Part shown: positions 53,279 to 64,000 of the stretch, piece by piece
Numbering within the stretch: position 1 is the first letter of the stretch
Layout: every line of letters begins with the position of its first letter
Source of the DNA: JBDHUW01 sp039809345
Lineage (GTDB): Bacteria > Patescibacteriota > Gracilibacteria > Absconditabacterales > Absconditicoccaceae
Assembly: GCA_039809345.1 (NCBI GenBank)
Contig: JBDHUW010000005.1
Coordinates: 1-64,000, forward strand
Length of the DNA: 64,000 nucleotides
Reading direction: 5' to 3'
Made by a program: the position numbers and the translations under genes
The notes under the pieces: model-generated
What the model was told of the DNA's origin: nothing
The model's database searches: none
Seen by the model: only the letters and a program-made list of their open reading frames with translations

Positions 53279-54110
53279 AAAATGCTTCTATGATTCAGTT
53301 TATATACGCAGTGAGTAGTCATACTCAAACAGAGACAATAATTATGAGTGTTGCCAGTGGTCATCACTTGTTGAAATCAAATGCTGTAGATGCATAAAGT
53401 ATCAACAGAGGAAGCCCCAAAAAGAGCAATATATTTATGATAAATCTAAATGATAGGGCGTACTGAAGAAGTGCTCATCTGATACTCACGCCAAAGTTTT
53501 CTAAAGCAAGATTCATGCTTTTTTTCATAGCCTCAAGTGGTTTCAAATCATCAAGAACGATAAAATATTTTGTGTATGGTAGGAAGATAGAAGCAAAGAA
53601 TATAATAAGCCCCCGCAATACGAGTATGATGATAATAAGAATGTTGTCTAGTAGGTCTAATGTCCAGAATCTCGAAACTACGATAAAAAATGGTAGCATA
53701 GAAAAGAAACTCATCATTGAATTGTATTCAAACATGGGAAAAAAGCTTACGAATCATTTTCACAATGACACGCTTCCTCTTTTCTCATCTGCTGAGAGAT
53801 AATGGATCAAGGCGGCATCTCATACTGGAGGCATGAGGAAATATCATATTGCCAGTATAATTCATATTCATATAGCTCGTCCTATCAATCACGATGATCT
53901 AAATAGTCATTCTAGGTTACGTAAAATATCCCCAATACCTCAGCTACTCTCTGAATTTGATGCCACCACACGTCGTGCACTGATTCACACATAGCACAAA
54001 AATATAATTGAATGAATTATGGTAGTGAGAGTTGTCAGTCTAACAAATTTAGTATCATTGCTGACTAGTCAGAAGGCATGTTCTACTGCATTGTTAATTT
54101 CGCCACGCAT
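53235..54110 (-). CDS. Integral membrane protein, 291 aa, unknown
   Basis: About five or six hydrophobic helices (LTTLTTIIHSIIFLCYVGIS; AIGIGIILAIGYFLM; FFSMLPFFIVVSRFW; NILIIIILVLRGLIIFFASI; IINILLFLGLPLLILYAS; ATLIIIVSVGVGLLTAYI). A cytoplasmic loop LDDLKPLEAMKKSMNLALENF lies between helices; such a loop recurs in DUF975- or GDPD-anchor-type membrane proteins, but I cannot name the family. Its 3' end overlaps the moxR gene by 44 bp. No neighbour suggests a function. Confidence 0.72.
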
Positions 54111-54120
54111 ATTATTGGAA

Positions 54121-55209
54121 TTATATAAATTGTTTTATTTTCTCTTGTATATCTTTTTCGTCTCAAATTGAAAATAATTTTTTGATATCTTCTGGTAGTG
54201 GTGCTATAAATGTGTTTTGTTTTTTTGTGTACTGGTCTGAGAATGAGTATGAGTAGCTGTGGAGAAGTTGTCTACTGACTCCTAATTCTTTGTGTGCTAT
54301 TCTAGTTACTGATTCATTTCAGTAATCTTTGTCTCACAACACTGGGAATCATTCTGATGCTGTATGTATACGAATCTGATGCATCCTTCACGTGAGTATG
54401 CGGACTAGTCACAAAGATATAGGACCGATCTTATCAATTTTAGTGTCAGCAAGATGGTATATATGTGTTTGGGAAGCTAATCACTTTTCATAATTTACAA
54501 ACATATGAGCTCTCCCTTTCTCTGCGTGAAATCATTTAAACAACGGCTTGTTGATTTCAAGCTTTTGTGGTAATTTCCCTTGAGTTACAACTATATATCG
54601 TTTTGTAACCTTTCTATCTTTGATTTGTTGATTTAAATATTGCAGTGCATCATATTTTTTGGCTGCAATCAAAACTCATGAAGTGTCCTTATCGAGTCTA
54701 TAACAAAATGATGGTTTGAACATGCTTCATTGTGTAATAAGCTTTTCTTCATGATGTTTGTTTTCCTCATTCAGATAGCTATAAAGCCAATCATTCATAG
54801 TAATTGCGGTTTTGCTACTTCAACTTCCAGGATGCATCAAAATGTGTGGTGGCTTGTTGAAGACAACCCGATTGTCGTCCTCTTTGATGATGTTTTTCTT
54901 GATTGTCTCTTTTTGAAATTGTGCGTTTTGAGAGGTTTCGCTATGGTCTTTCATTCATTTTATGAGTGGAGCAGTCTTGGTGATGTTGATTGAGATTTCA
55001 TCTCATAGCAAAACTTTACTCTCTTCTTTTCATTTTTTACCATTGATACGGATGTATCATTTTCTAATCCAGCTGTAAATTGTAGGAAGCGTGATCGTGG
55101 TATATGGTTTGTAAAACTTTCTCAAGAATCTATCAAAACGCTGGTTGGCATTGGTGATGTCGACTGTGATGGTTTCATACGTATCAATTGTTTTCTGACT
55201 CATGTTCAT
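54121..55209 (-). CDS. RluA-family 23S rRNA/tRNA pseudouridine synthase, 362 aa
   Basis: Isomerises uridines to pseudouridine. An S4-type RNA-binding domain at the N terminus (RFDRFLRKFYK, YSWIRKGYIRINGKK, LLGDEISI) is followed by the catalytic domain with VVFNKPPHILMHPG, the active-site motif CYRLDKDTSGVLIAAK (catalytic Asp), VTKRYIVVTQGKL, and the GRMHQIRIHTASEGFPVLGDKDYG motif. Length fits RluC/RluD. The exact rRNA target is not predictable. Confidence 0.94.
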
Positions 55210-55335
55210 GGTAGGATCGATAAATATAGATACTATACTTATTTCTCTGTGCCTCTGCAAGTCTATATAAAAATAAATTATTGCATATCTAGACTGTATT
55301 TCTATAGTGATAGTGCTTATTTTTGATATTGTAGC

Positions 55336-56739
55336 ATGAAAAAATATTTCCTTTGATATAGACCTCTCATTGTCTTGGTATCTATATTTATTGTATGAAC
55401 TGCATTTATAGCAAGTAGATTTTATAATTCTAAAGCAACAATTGAGGTAGAACCATCTCCACTGCCAGTAGATGATGTTGCTACAATCACTATGTCTCAA
55501 GATACTCAGGTGACTTTTACCGAGAATCAGCTCACATCATTGTATGCTCTATATAAGAAAGATTGAGATATTGCTGTAGCTACTTCGCTCTTACAGTATT
55601 TGTTGGGAATATGAGATTATAAGTGAGCATATGGCATTTTAGAAGAGATTTTTGACAATCAACAATTGTGAGAACTACAAAAGCCGCTTGTGGCATTTAC
55701 TGTTTTCAACTATAGCCTGGATGCTAATATCCGCTGGGATGAGGTAGATAAACAAAAACGAGGGATAGTAGGAGACGATAAAACCTTCCATGACGCGCTT
55801 ATGTTTTTGACAAGGAGCGATTATACATGATTTTCTACTGCGCTTATTGAATTGCAAAAGTCAAATGTTACCTACAAAAATCTTATTTGAGCTATTCTAA
55901 CATCAAGAAATACGTTTGATGTATTGAAAGATCCTCCCCAGTACTATGAGGCATGATTGATTGCAGCTGTATTGATGGAAGCTGGTTATATGCCTTTAGC
56001 ATGAATGATAGCGAAGAGTATATTGCAAACAGATAAAAAATATATACTTTCATACGAAATACTTTCTCAGATTGCTATTAAACAAAAGAAGTATGATGAT
56101 GCTATCAAATATCTTACTATTTTATTGTCATTGGATACTCAGCATATATCTCGCACCTCATTTTTTCTTTGAAAATCTTATTATTGGAAGGGAGACTATA
56201 CAAATGCTTTGATTTACCTAAATCAAGTTACCGACGAAAGATATAAGCACGATGCTATTAGATATTCAATTTTTGTGCATCGTGATCAAAAAAATATAGC
56301 AAAAATGATGGACTGATTTCATAATCTTCTGTTGGATAAGGAGTTGCTTCCTTCTGATTATTTGTTACTTTTTGAGATAATTTTTTATGACCCCTATATG
56401 ATATGAAGTGGTCAGTGAGAAGTTGCAAAGCAATATTGATTGAAAATTGTGGTACCATATATTGATTCCTGTAGAAAAAATATAGCAAAAACAGCACCTT
56501 ATATATGTAAATTTGGCGAAGCTTGACGATATTTGTCTCAGAATAGGACTGAAAAGGCTCTGAATGATTTACTCCTTTTGACCAAGACTTACCCACATCC
56601 TTCTGTCTATAAAGCGCTCTGAGACTACTATGCGCGCGTGTGAGATGCGCAAAAAGCAGAAACATATTTCATGAAGTCATTGCTGTCTACAGCTGACAGT
56701 TATAATAATGGAGGCATTTTTTCTTGAAATAACCAGTAG
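55336..56739 (+). CDS. Membrane-anchored TPR-like repeat protein, 467 aa
   Basis: N-terminal helix (PLIVLVSIFIVGTAFIASRFY) then a helical array with tetratricopeptide-like units, best seen as SYEILSQIAIKQKKYDDAIKYLTILLSL, FLGKSYYWKGDYTNALIYLNQV and ALGDYYARVGDAQKAETYFMKSLL. Between them are less regular helices. The domain would face outward if the N-terminal helix is a signal anchor. TPR proteins act as assembly scaffolds; no specific partner can be named. It precedes a small membrane protein and secD. Confidence 0.82.
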
Positions 56740-56780
56740 AAATAAGTACAAATGAGGGTATTTATCTTGGAAACTCTAAA

Positions 56781-57008
56781 ATGTACCCACAACGACTTCA
56801 AGATATTCTGATGTATTGATGAGCAGTCCTTGTCATTCTATGAATATTTACATTTACAGCTATCTTGGTAACTCTTTATAGGCTGAACAAAATAGTGTCT
56901 CTGTGAAACCGTACTATTCATTATATTTGAAACTCCATGATAATGCCATTCGTGTCCCTTGCAACTATATTTTGGGACCTATTCAAAAAACCAACAAAAG
57001 AGAAGTAG
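56781..57008 (+). CDS. Small membrane protein, 75 aa, unknown
   Basis: Starts MYPQRLQDILMYGGAVLVILG with a helix (AVLVILGIFTFTAILVTLY) and ends in a weaker hydrophobic segment and a basic tail PTKEK. The in-frame ATG at 56781 was chosen because a plus-one upstream reading ends early. It is 42 bp after the TPR gene and 40 bp before secD. No family recognised; might be an accessory to export, but that is only from position. Confidence 0.6.
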
Positions 57009-57047
57009 AAAACTATATAATTTATTTAATGTATTTATGTTATTCTG

Positions 57048-59228
57048 ATGAAAAAAACAACTAATTCGAGACTCCTTTGGTATGTGTTCTTCTTTGCATT
57101 CTTTGCAGTATTTACATTTTTTGTGTGATACAAAATAGATTCTGAGAGTGGAAAGTCTCTTTTGACTCTTACTCCTACATGACTTTCTCAATTCAAGAAG
57201 TGATTAGACTTGGCTTGATGAGTAAGGCTAACTTACAAGATTGATTTTTCAAAATATGAATCAACATATCAAAATGATCAGAGTCAGTTGTTGCAGTTAA
57301 AAAAACAAGCTCAGGATATTATTTTGAATCAAATTGATGATAGAATTTCAACTCTTTGAGTAAGCGATTACAACGCATTTATACAAAAATATTCAGATGG
57401 GGAATATGTTGTAGTTGAAATTTGAGGTATACAAGATATTGATGCGGCTAAGAAGATTATTGGAAAGACCGTTGAATTAGAGTTTAAAGTGCCAAATGAA
57501 TCTAAAGAAAATGATCCAGTGGTGTTTGAGCAGAGAAAGAAGTTAAGTGAAGAAATTTTCTCTCAAATTGTGCAAGATCCTTCTACGATGGAAAGTGTAT
57601 GAGCAACAAGATGATCAGAAGACGTTGCGCACAATACATTTGATAGTGTCTCTTTAGATCAATTGCCTATGATTTATCGTCAGAATATAGGTGCATTGAC
57701 CTCTACTGAGCAGTGAAAACTATATCCGACAATTCTCTCATGAACGTACCATATGAGTATCAGTCAGTGAGAAGATGGACAATTTATACCACAATCACTC
57801 GAATGATTTACGATGATTCTTTATAAGGGTCAAAGAGAAACGCCAGTAGAATTTATTCAACAATCAGCAGTTGAGTGATATGCAGCTCAGAATAATCTAA
57901 ATACAGAAAGTACTACTTTGCGATCATTTGATGGAAAGACACAAGATGTAACCTATGATGCAGAAACAAAGTCTGTGGTATATGTTTGAGAACAGTTGAT
58001 ACCAGGACAGCAATGATACAATGCTGTGGTATTCAAAGTGCTCTCAGGTTCAGATGCGACAAAAGCATTGGAAAATATCAAAAATGGAGTGAGAGATTGA
58101 GTAGAAGAAGTGACATCATGATGGAAGTCGTTGGAAGAAATGACTGCTACTATACCTTCTTTCTCTTACAGTGAAGACAACAAGATTACTCTCCACAATG
58201 AATTGGATGGCGCATATATAGTGAAAGTAAACAATGCTAAAACTGCAGAAGAGACTATCTATCCAAAGCTTTCTGTATCAGTATCGGATGAAGCAGTATG
58301 AAAGAAGATGATCGATTCATTGAAGACACAAACATTGTATTCATTTGAAGACATTTTTGTTTCAGATAAGTTGCAATGGTTGCCCGCTCAAGATCCTCAA
58401 ACAAATCAAATTCTAAATGGTTCTTTCTTTGAACTGGCAAGAGTATGACAGTCTCAAACGGGGAAACCGGTGGTGGAAATACAATTTAATGAGGATGGTA
58501 AATCTATATTCTGTAATTTGACTGAACAACATGTTGGAAAACAAATGGCGATTTTTGTTGGTGGAAAATTGATGACAGCACCTGTAATTAGAGATAAGAT
58601 ATGTGGAGGGACTGCACAGATTGATGGCACCTTTGATATTGCTGGTGCAAGAGAGTTGGCTGACGATCTGAACAGTGGAGCGTTGCCTGCACCATTGTTG
58701 TTGTCACATGAGGAAACAGTTGCCCCATCTCTTTGACAGCAAGCATTGTCTTGAGCTCTTGTAGCAGGATTGGTTGGACTAATTATTGTTTATGGAATTA
58801 TGTTTATATTGTACTGATGGAAAAAGGCTAATATAGCATTAATAGTACTGATTACATTTTTGATCTATCTTCTATGATGGATTAAGATGTTTGGTGTAGT
58901 TTCATCTCTCAGTGGTATCGCGGCGGTGATTCTTTCATTGGGTATGGCAGTCGATTCCAATGTTCTGATGTATGAAAGAATTCGTGAAGAGTTGAAGGCG
59001 TGAAAATCAATGAAGTCGGCAATTGAAGATTGATATGAAAGATCTTGGGAACCTATCAAAGATGGGAATATTACTACATGAATTATCTGATTATTGTTGT
59101 TTATCATATGAGTAAATATATTCAAATGATTTGGAACCATGATGATGATCAATATGGTTATAATTATGCTTGTAGTGACGCCATTGATCAAAGAGCTATT
59201 ATTAGTATTCTATAAAGATCAAAAATAA
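57048..59228 (+). CDS. secD: Protein translocase subunit SecD, 726 aa
   Basis: Uses the proton motive force to finish protein export at SecYEG. First helix LLWYVFFFAFFAVFTFFVG, an extended P1 domain (VRLTYKIDFSKYES, SDYNAFIQKYSDGEYVVVEI), then the P1-head and the six-helix RND channel (VAGLVGLIIVYGIMFILY; LIVLITFLIYLL; MAVDSNVLMYERIREELKAG, FGTMMMINMVIIMLV). Conserved parts: IAAVILSLGMAVDSNVLMYERIREE. At 726 residues it is longer than many CPR SecDs because of the extended P1 region. A secF gene is not adjacent. Confidence 0.94.
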
Positions 59229-59257
59229 AATTGTAATTTATTCCATATGTTTGTTCT

Positions 59258-62200
59258 ATGAAAAAAACAGTAATATTAGTAATAGCTTTCCTCATCCTAT
59301 TGATTTGAGGATTCTATACGTTGGATGCATATTTGTGTTCTCATTTATATTACTGACGATGACCCTTCACAAGCTGTACCTGATGACAGTGAAAAGGGGT
59401 TAACATACTCTGACAATGACTAAACCGATGGAAAACAATATGGTGATTGCTCACAGCAGCAATCCCTGTTGTTTACCTTTTGTTGGCTAAACGCGTACAT
59501 TCTAAGATGTTCGGATCACTTGTGTTCGTGGGCTTAGCCTTGAGTACACTTGGTGGGTTGTTGATAAATAAATCAATATTTCCAATGTGATTTGTGATAT
59601 TGATATTCAACCTCGCTGTGATAGCAACGTTGATAGTATGGTTTTCATTGTGAATGTACACGTTGTGAGATAAACTTGCAAGTCTTGTAAAGCGAAATAT
59701 ATCTACTTCCGTATATGACGCTTTTCTGAAGTTTACTATAGGGTTGGTTGCATTTTGTACAGCAATGGTACTGCTGTTGCAGATACAAATGTTTTATGGT
59801 GTAGTGATTTGGGCTATTGTAATATGACTTACATATTTGATGATTGTATCTAGGGCAAAGACAGCTGTTTTGATGTATGAATTTGATGGGTTCTTACAAA
59901 AAATGGTGGATATATTTACTACTAATATGTTCATAAAGGTACTTTTTGTCTTGGTGGCTGTGGTATTTTTCCATTATGTATTTACATGAACTAACTACTC
60001 ATTTATCCCATATCCTACTGCTTGGGATGCAAACCATGCGTACATCTTTTTCCCAAGAGCATGGGCGCTGAATCACTGAATCTATTGGTGAGATGCGCAA
60101 GTTGCATGAATTAATCCTAATCTATGGTTCGGATATTTGACATTTTGGTTTACATTTGTGAATGCAATTCCTGGCACATCATGACTTTTTGGTATATGAC
60201 CTGATGCTCTTACCATTATTATGAATTTTATAAGTTGACCTTTAGTTTTTGTTGCTATTGCATTTTTATTGCGCGAGATCTTGCATTGTTTTGTAGATAG
60301 TAAAATCAATGAAAAATATTCTCTGTGATATATGTTTGTGTATTTAATATGACTATTTTTGACGTTGCTTTGGTTGACAAGTGGGATGTGAGCGTTCTTG
60401 GTTTTCATAGATAATAAGCCGGATTTGGCCGTACTCTTCTTTTCTATGATTGCATTGTATGCGGGTATAAAATTTCTCCTCACTGTACAGCATGGTGCGA
60501 GCAAGCAGGAGAAAAATCAACATGCGGTTTTGTCTTGACTCTTTTTTGCTGCAGCGATTCTTGCTAAACCCACCTGACTATTTGATGCTGTCCATTTTGC
60601 AATGTTGTTTTTGTTACAACGGAATTGGCTTTCATTTGCAATATGAGGTTATTTGGCCGTAGTATGAGTTTTGTGACTAACAAAACTTCTTTTGGTTGAG
60701 TGGCTTGTGAGTAGCATTCAATCATTCTATCTCATAGGATTGGGATGAATCTTGATGCTTATTGGCTTGATTCCAATGATCAAAAATAAGGGAGCTACAA
60801 AAACATATTTGCGTCCTTTTCTTTTGTGGTGTTTCACTGTGATAGTAGCATTGTTGATCTACAAATGACCTCTCAATGCAATTCAGCAACTCAAGAATAC
60901 TGGATGAGTAGATATTAAACAATTTATCAGGACAGTCTTTTTGGCAAAAGCGGAAAACAATCAAGGAGATAATACAAGAGTGCTTTTGGTTTCAAATGTA
61001 GACATATCTACATTGCAAGCTGCAGATATGCCTGCTGAGTCGCCAGAAGTTTGTACTGCTGAAAGTATTGGTGATTTATATTGAAATTTGAAAAAGTTGG
61101 ATGCGAGTGATTGAGCCACTGAGGATCTTTGAAGATATATCTGATTTTGACAAAAGAAATTTAATAGTTTGTGGATTTGATGACTCATTCCTAAGTGATG
61201 TTATGCTATCAATCAAGATGCCAAGATTTTGTGTGGGAAGGAAAACGATGTAAAAAATATGAAAGTAGATCAGCTTGTATCGCTTCTTACGTCTTCTGCT
61301 AGCATAATACATGAATCTCGCAATGATAGATTAGAAAAGTGGATAGAGCTACTTACTGATCAAGATACTTTTGATGAACCGAGAATTAGAAGTGATATAG
61401 CAAATTATATATCTGCAAATACACTTGTGAAGAATGAATCGGGTATCTATATTCCGTATAAATTGTTGATTCCTTTCAATGTAACGTTCAACTGGTCATT
61501 GCAGAATCTTAGTAGTTATTATACAGACATAGGAATTATATGGATTCTCTTGCTGTTTTTGGTAATACTCTCAATACCATATGCATTGATAAAAAGAAAA
61601 AAACATATTCTAAGGGTGTCAGTGATTACATTATGAGCTCGGTTGATTTGGGGGGTAGTATGAAGTGCAATAGTATGGTATTCACTCTGAATTATTATAC
61701 GAACGATAATAGCTACTTTGTTGTTTATTCGTGATTTGATGGATGAATATAGTGATCGTTCATATATCAATTCATTGCTAGTATATTTTGTAATATGAAT
61801 GCTATTTCTATGGGGAATAATCCAATTGGTCCTCAATTTGGTGAGAATATCATCTCAATGAATGTGATGACCTTTTGCTTGGTACAAATCTAATGTATGA
61901 GAAGAATATATTATTACAGAACAGCTTGTGCCAGAATCATCATTGAAAGTAGGGTATAGTGCAAAGGATGTTTTTGATATGCAATTTTCAACTTATAACC
62001 CAGTTTTGAGTGTGTTAAATAATAGGGGGGAAGATGAATGAGTGACTATTGCATGAACATATATGCAGTATTATATTGATGATCAATCAAATGTAGTGAA
62101 TGATTGATTTCTCTGAACTTTTTGGGAGATTGCATCTGATAATGACGTATGTAAAACATACCTTAGATTGAAAGATAAAAAGAAAAAATATATTGTAGTA

Positions 62201-62830
62201 GATCCAAATATAGCTTCAGTGATAATGTGAGATTGAAATAAGTCGCTGTTTGATAGGTTCTATGCTGTTGTAGATGGAAGTGGTAAATTACAACAACATG
62301 GTACTTTGTCTATGCTCCAAGCGCTTTCGCAAAAATGATATTTGAAATTGCAATATACAAATAATCTTATAACTAAATACGCATTTGTGATTCCAGATGA
62401 GCAACTTGCTGGGCTACTTGCCGTAGATGGTAGTGAGGAACTATTGTTGGAAAGAGCAAGGATGACAGCTGCAAGATTTTTCCCAAATGGAGACAGATAC
62501 GGCAATGTAGCATTACAACTTTTTGTACAAAGATTATCTACTATGGAAGCATTGCAAGATTTAGCTGATGCTTTTGGGAAGGAGATCCGCTTTGATATGC
62601 TTAGTGAATTGGCGAGAATTGTATCTACTACCGTTCCTCCAGAAAGATATAAAGAAGTACAGGGGAAACTCAAAGAACTTACACAATGAGAAAGGTTGGT
62701 ATTGCAACAGTATTTATCTATAAAGAAAGCGCAACAGTCAAATCAGCAACAATTTAGGCAAGCTGTGATTGGTATATTGCAGCAAAGTATCAATAGTCCA
62801 AGTCAGGTTATTTCACTTGAAATTAAATAA
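59258..62830 (+). CDS. Large polytopic membrane protein, GT-C-like, 1190 aa
   Basis: A single frame (TGA=Gly) runs 3573 bp. The first ~450 residues hold about 10-12 helices. An extracytoplasmic loop after ~residue 230 with SFIPYPTAWDANHAYIFFPRAWALNHGIYW resembles the first luminal loop of GT-C glycosyltransferases (Asp/His-bearing loop), suggesting transfer of sugars from lipid-linked donors. The middle (~570-760) is a soluble, acidic, helical domain, then two more helices (~760-860) and a soluble C-terminal part rich in Gln and Glu ending NSPSQVISLEIK. I do not recognise a full-length homologue. It lies between secD (29 bp) and the RicT-like gene (4 bp). Confidence 0.78.
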
Positions 62831-62834
62831 CTCT

Positions 62835-63662
62835 ATGAAAAATATTTACTTGCTAGATCGATTAGTTCCTAAACATATTGTCCTCAAATGAGTAGACGAC
62901 AGTATTGAAATTGCTCAATGACAGTTTGTGGTATATAAATTGCCCGATGATCACAAATCCTATGTTTGACTCAATGTCGGATATGCGATAGAAAATCCTG
63001 ATAAGGAGTGAAAGTTTGTTGAGGTGCTTACATGAGAGGGACATGAAAAGTTTATGAACTATCAAAAAAAGGCAGAGAAGTATTATGAAATATTCAAAAA
63101 GGAGTTTCCTGTGGTTTGTCCTGGAGCTACGCCAGTCGTCTCTAGAGTAGATCTACAGTGACAAAATATATACTTCTATTTCTATGCAGAGGAAAGATAC
63201 AACTTTTCTGACTTTGTGAGGCATTTTAGGACAATCGTACCAGTGCAGTTTTTCATCTACCAGTTGTGAGCGAGAGACATGATCAGATATTCTCCAGCAG
63301 CAAAGGAATGTTTGACGGCATGCGGATGCGGTCCATTGTGATGCTCAGGATTGTGAAAGTTGCCAACGGTGGAAATGGATAATATCACTTTGCAAGGGCT
63401 TGAAGGAAGAGACATAGAGAAGTTGAAATGAAGATGCGGAAAGTTAAAATGTAGTATAGTTTTCGAAAGAGAACTATACCTTGAAGAAACAGCACAGTTT
63501 CCTAAAAAGTGATCAATAGGCACTATGAATGGACAAAAATGCGTATGTATATGATACAATATCATGAATTGAGAGGTAGTAGCAAAAACACAAGAATGAG
63601 AAATACTCAGATGACAAAAACAAACATTTCATTTAGATTCTCCTGTGTCTAGCCATGTTTAG
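62835..63662 (+). CDS. PSP1/RicT (YaaT)-like protein, 275 aa
   Basis: Cytoplasmic protein of the PSP1 domain family; in Bacillus RicT works with RicA and RicF, as a regulator of RNase Y and sporulation. Family pattern visible: VRHFRTIVPVQFFIYQLGARDM, the Cys-rich CLTACGCGPLGCSG (metal/FeS-type region), and KLKGRCGKLKCSIVFERELYLE (family GrCGRLkCCl.yE...Y). All four cysteines of the C-terminal motif have nearby partners. Its stop overlaps the next gene by 8 bp. Role here unproven. Confidence 0.83.
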
Positions 63663-64000
63663 CATTATATTGTATTCGCGAGCAGTACTTACAGTCCTAT
63701 TGGTATGAATAGTAGTATACTATATCGTATTGTGGTTTGTACAGCTTAGAAAAAAGAAAACGTATGATTCAGTTGATATTCGCGACGACCTTCCGTTGTC
63801 ACAAGAAGAAATTCAAAAGACTATGAACCAAGATATTTCTGAAATAACAGATGAAGAAGAGTATATAAATGAAGAAATAGAGGAATCTGAAGCAAGCACG
63901 GATGAGCAGATGTCTAAAGACCATGAGCTAGAGGAAGCAGAAGCAGAAGAAATCATGAGTGTACATCTTCCATCAGAAAATGAGAAACAGCAATCTGCGA
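63655..64000 (+). CDS. Acidic membrane-anchored protein, cut by window end
   Basis: Starts at ATG 63655, overlapping the RicT-like stop by 8 bp. A single N-terminal helix (ILYSRAVLTVLLVGIVVYYIVLWFVQL) is followed by basic RKKK and then a very acidic stretch (QDISEITDEEEYINEEIEE, EEAEAEEIMS). The frame is open at base 64000. The overlap suggests a coupled pair with the RicT-like protein. Function unknown. Confidence 0.75.

Noticed and set aside
1..64000. Widespread pseudogenes because of many in-frame TGA codons
   Set aside because: TGA falls on conserved glycines in essentially every housekeeping gene, and the frames are otherwise intact; recoding explains it.
1..64000. CRISPR array, prophage or insertion sequence
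   Set aside because: No regularly spaced direct repeats, no transposase or integrase motifs and no phage structural genes were seen; the only long repeat is coding and tandem.

Overview
The window reads as a chromosomal stretch of an AT-rich bacterium that uses UGA as a sense codon for glycine (translation table 25). Under the standard code almost every gene is shattered by TGA; read as glycine, continuous full-length proteins appear and TGA falls on family-invariant glycines (P-loops of the ABC ATPase, Der, Obg, TsaE, MoxR; NAD-binding and rRNA-methyltransferase loops). All gene ends I could define are TAA or TAG. This code, short operons and the gene content point to the Candidate Phyla Radiation group Gracilibacteria (BD1-5) or Absconditabacteria (SR1); the exact lineage is inference.

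Layout. 1-7.3 kb: two tRNAs, a 735-aa unknown protein, an ABC-transporter ATPase with two unknown proteins beside it, a 2-hydroxyacid dehydrogenase, an ASCH-like protein and prolyl-tRNA synthetase. 7.4-15.4 kb: membrane protein, flippase, MazG-like pyrophosphohydrolase, FtsH, RlmE, a frameshifted hydrolase and Der. 15.4-18.4 kb: three exported WxL-like surface proteins. 18.4-27 kb: YbaB, trigger factor, a P-loop kinase, an IMPase-family phosphatase, an anaerobic ribonucleotide reductase locus (nrdG, a separate glycyl-radical ORF, nrdD, with tandem NrdR bo­xes upstream), RlmH and Obg. 26.9-34.2 kb: a candidate structured RNA, LepA, and a 1507-aa modular surface protein with BspA-like repeats, Ig-like domains and a C-terminal SLH-like region.

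34.2-43.8 kb: fatty acid desaturase, PLD-like protein, MetRS, a small membrane protein, a tRNA-dependent cyclodipeptide synthase fused to a type-2 periplasmic-binding-protein-like domain, D-aminoacyl-tRNA deacylase, 5'-3' exonuclease, TsaE, peptide deformylase, endonuclease III and a PAP2 phosphatase. 43.8-48.1 kb: a 733-aa unknown protein with a small partner, tRNA-Arg, ribosomal proteins S15 and S1. 48.2-64 kb: CorA, a DsbB-like protein, a WecG/TagA glycosyltransferase overlapping a phosphodiester glycosidase, guanylate kinase, MoxR, an RluA-family synthase, a TPR-like protein, SecD, a 1190-aa polytopic protein, a RicT/PSP1-like protein and a truncated acidic membrane protein.

The genes combine information processing (tRNA charging, ribosome assembly, protein folding and export) with an unusually rich cell-surface repertoire. 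The strongest candidate for something undescribed is the cyclodipeptide synthase/solute-binding fusion at 38390-39739, set between methionyl-tRNA synthetase and D-aminoacyl-tRNA deacylase. Second is the class III ribonucleotide reductase whose glycyl-radical segment is a separate 73-aa ORF.
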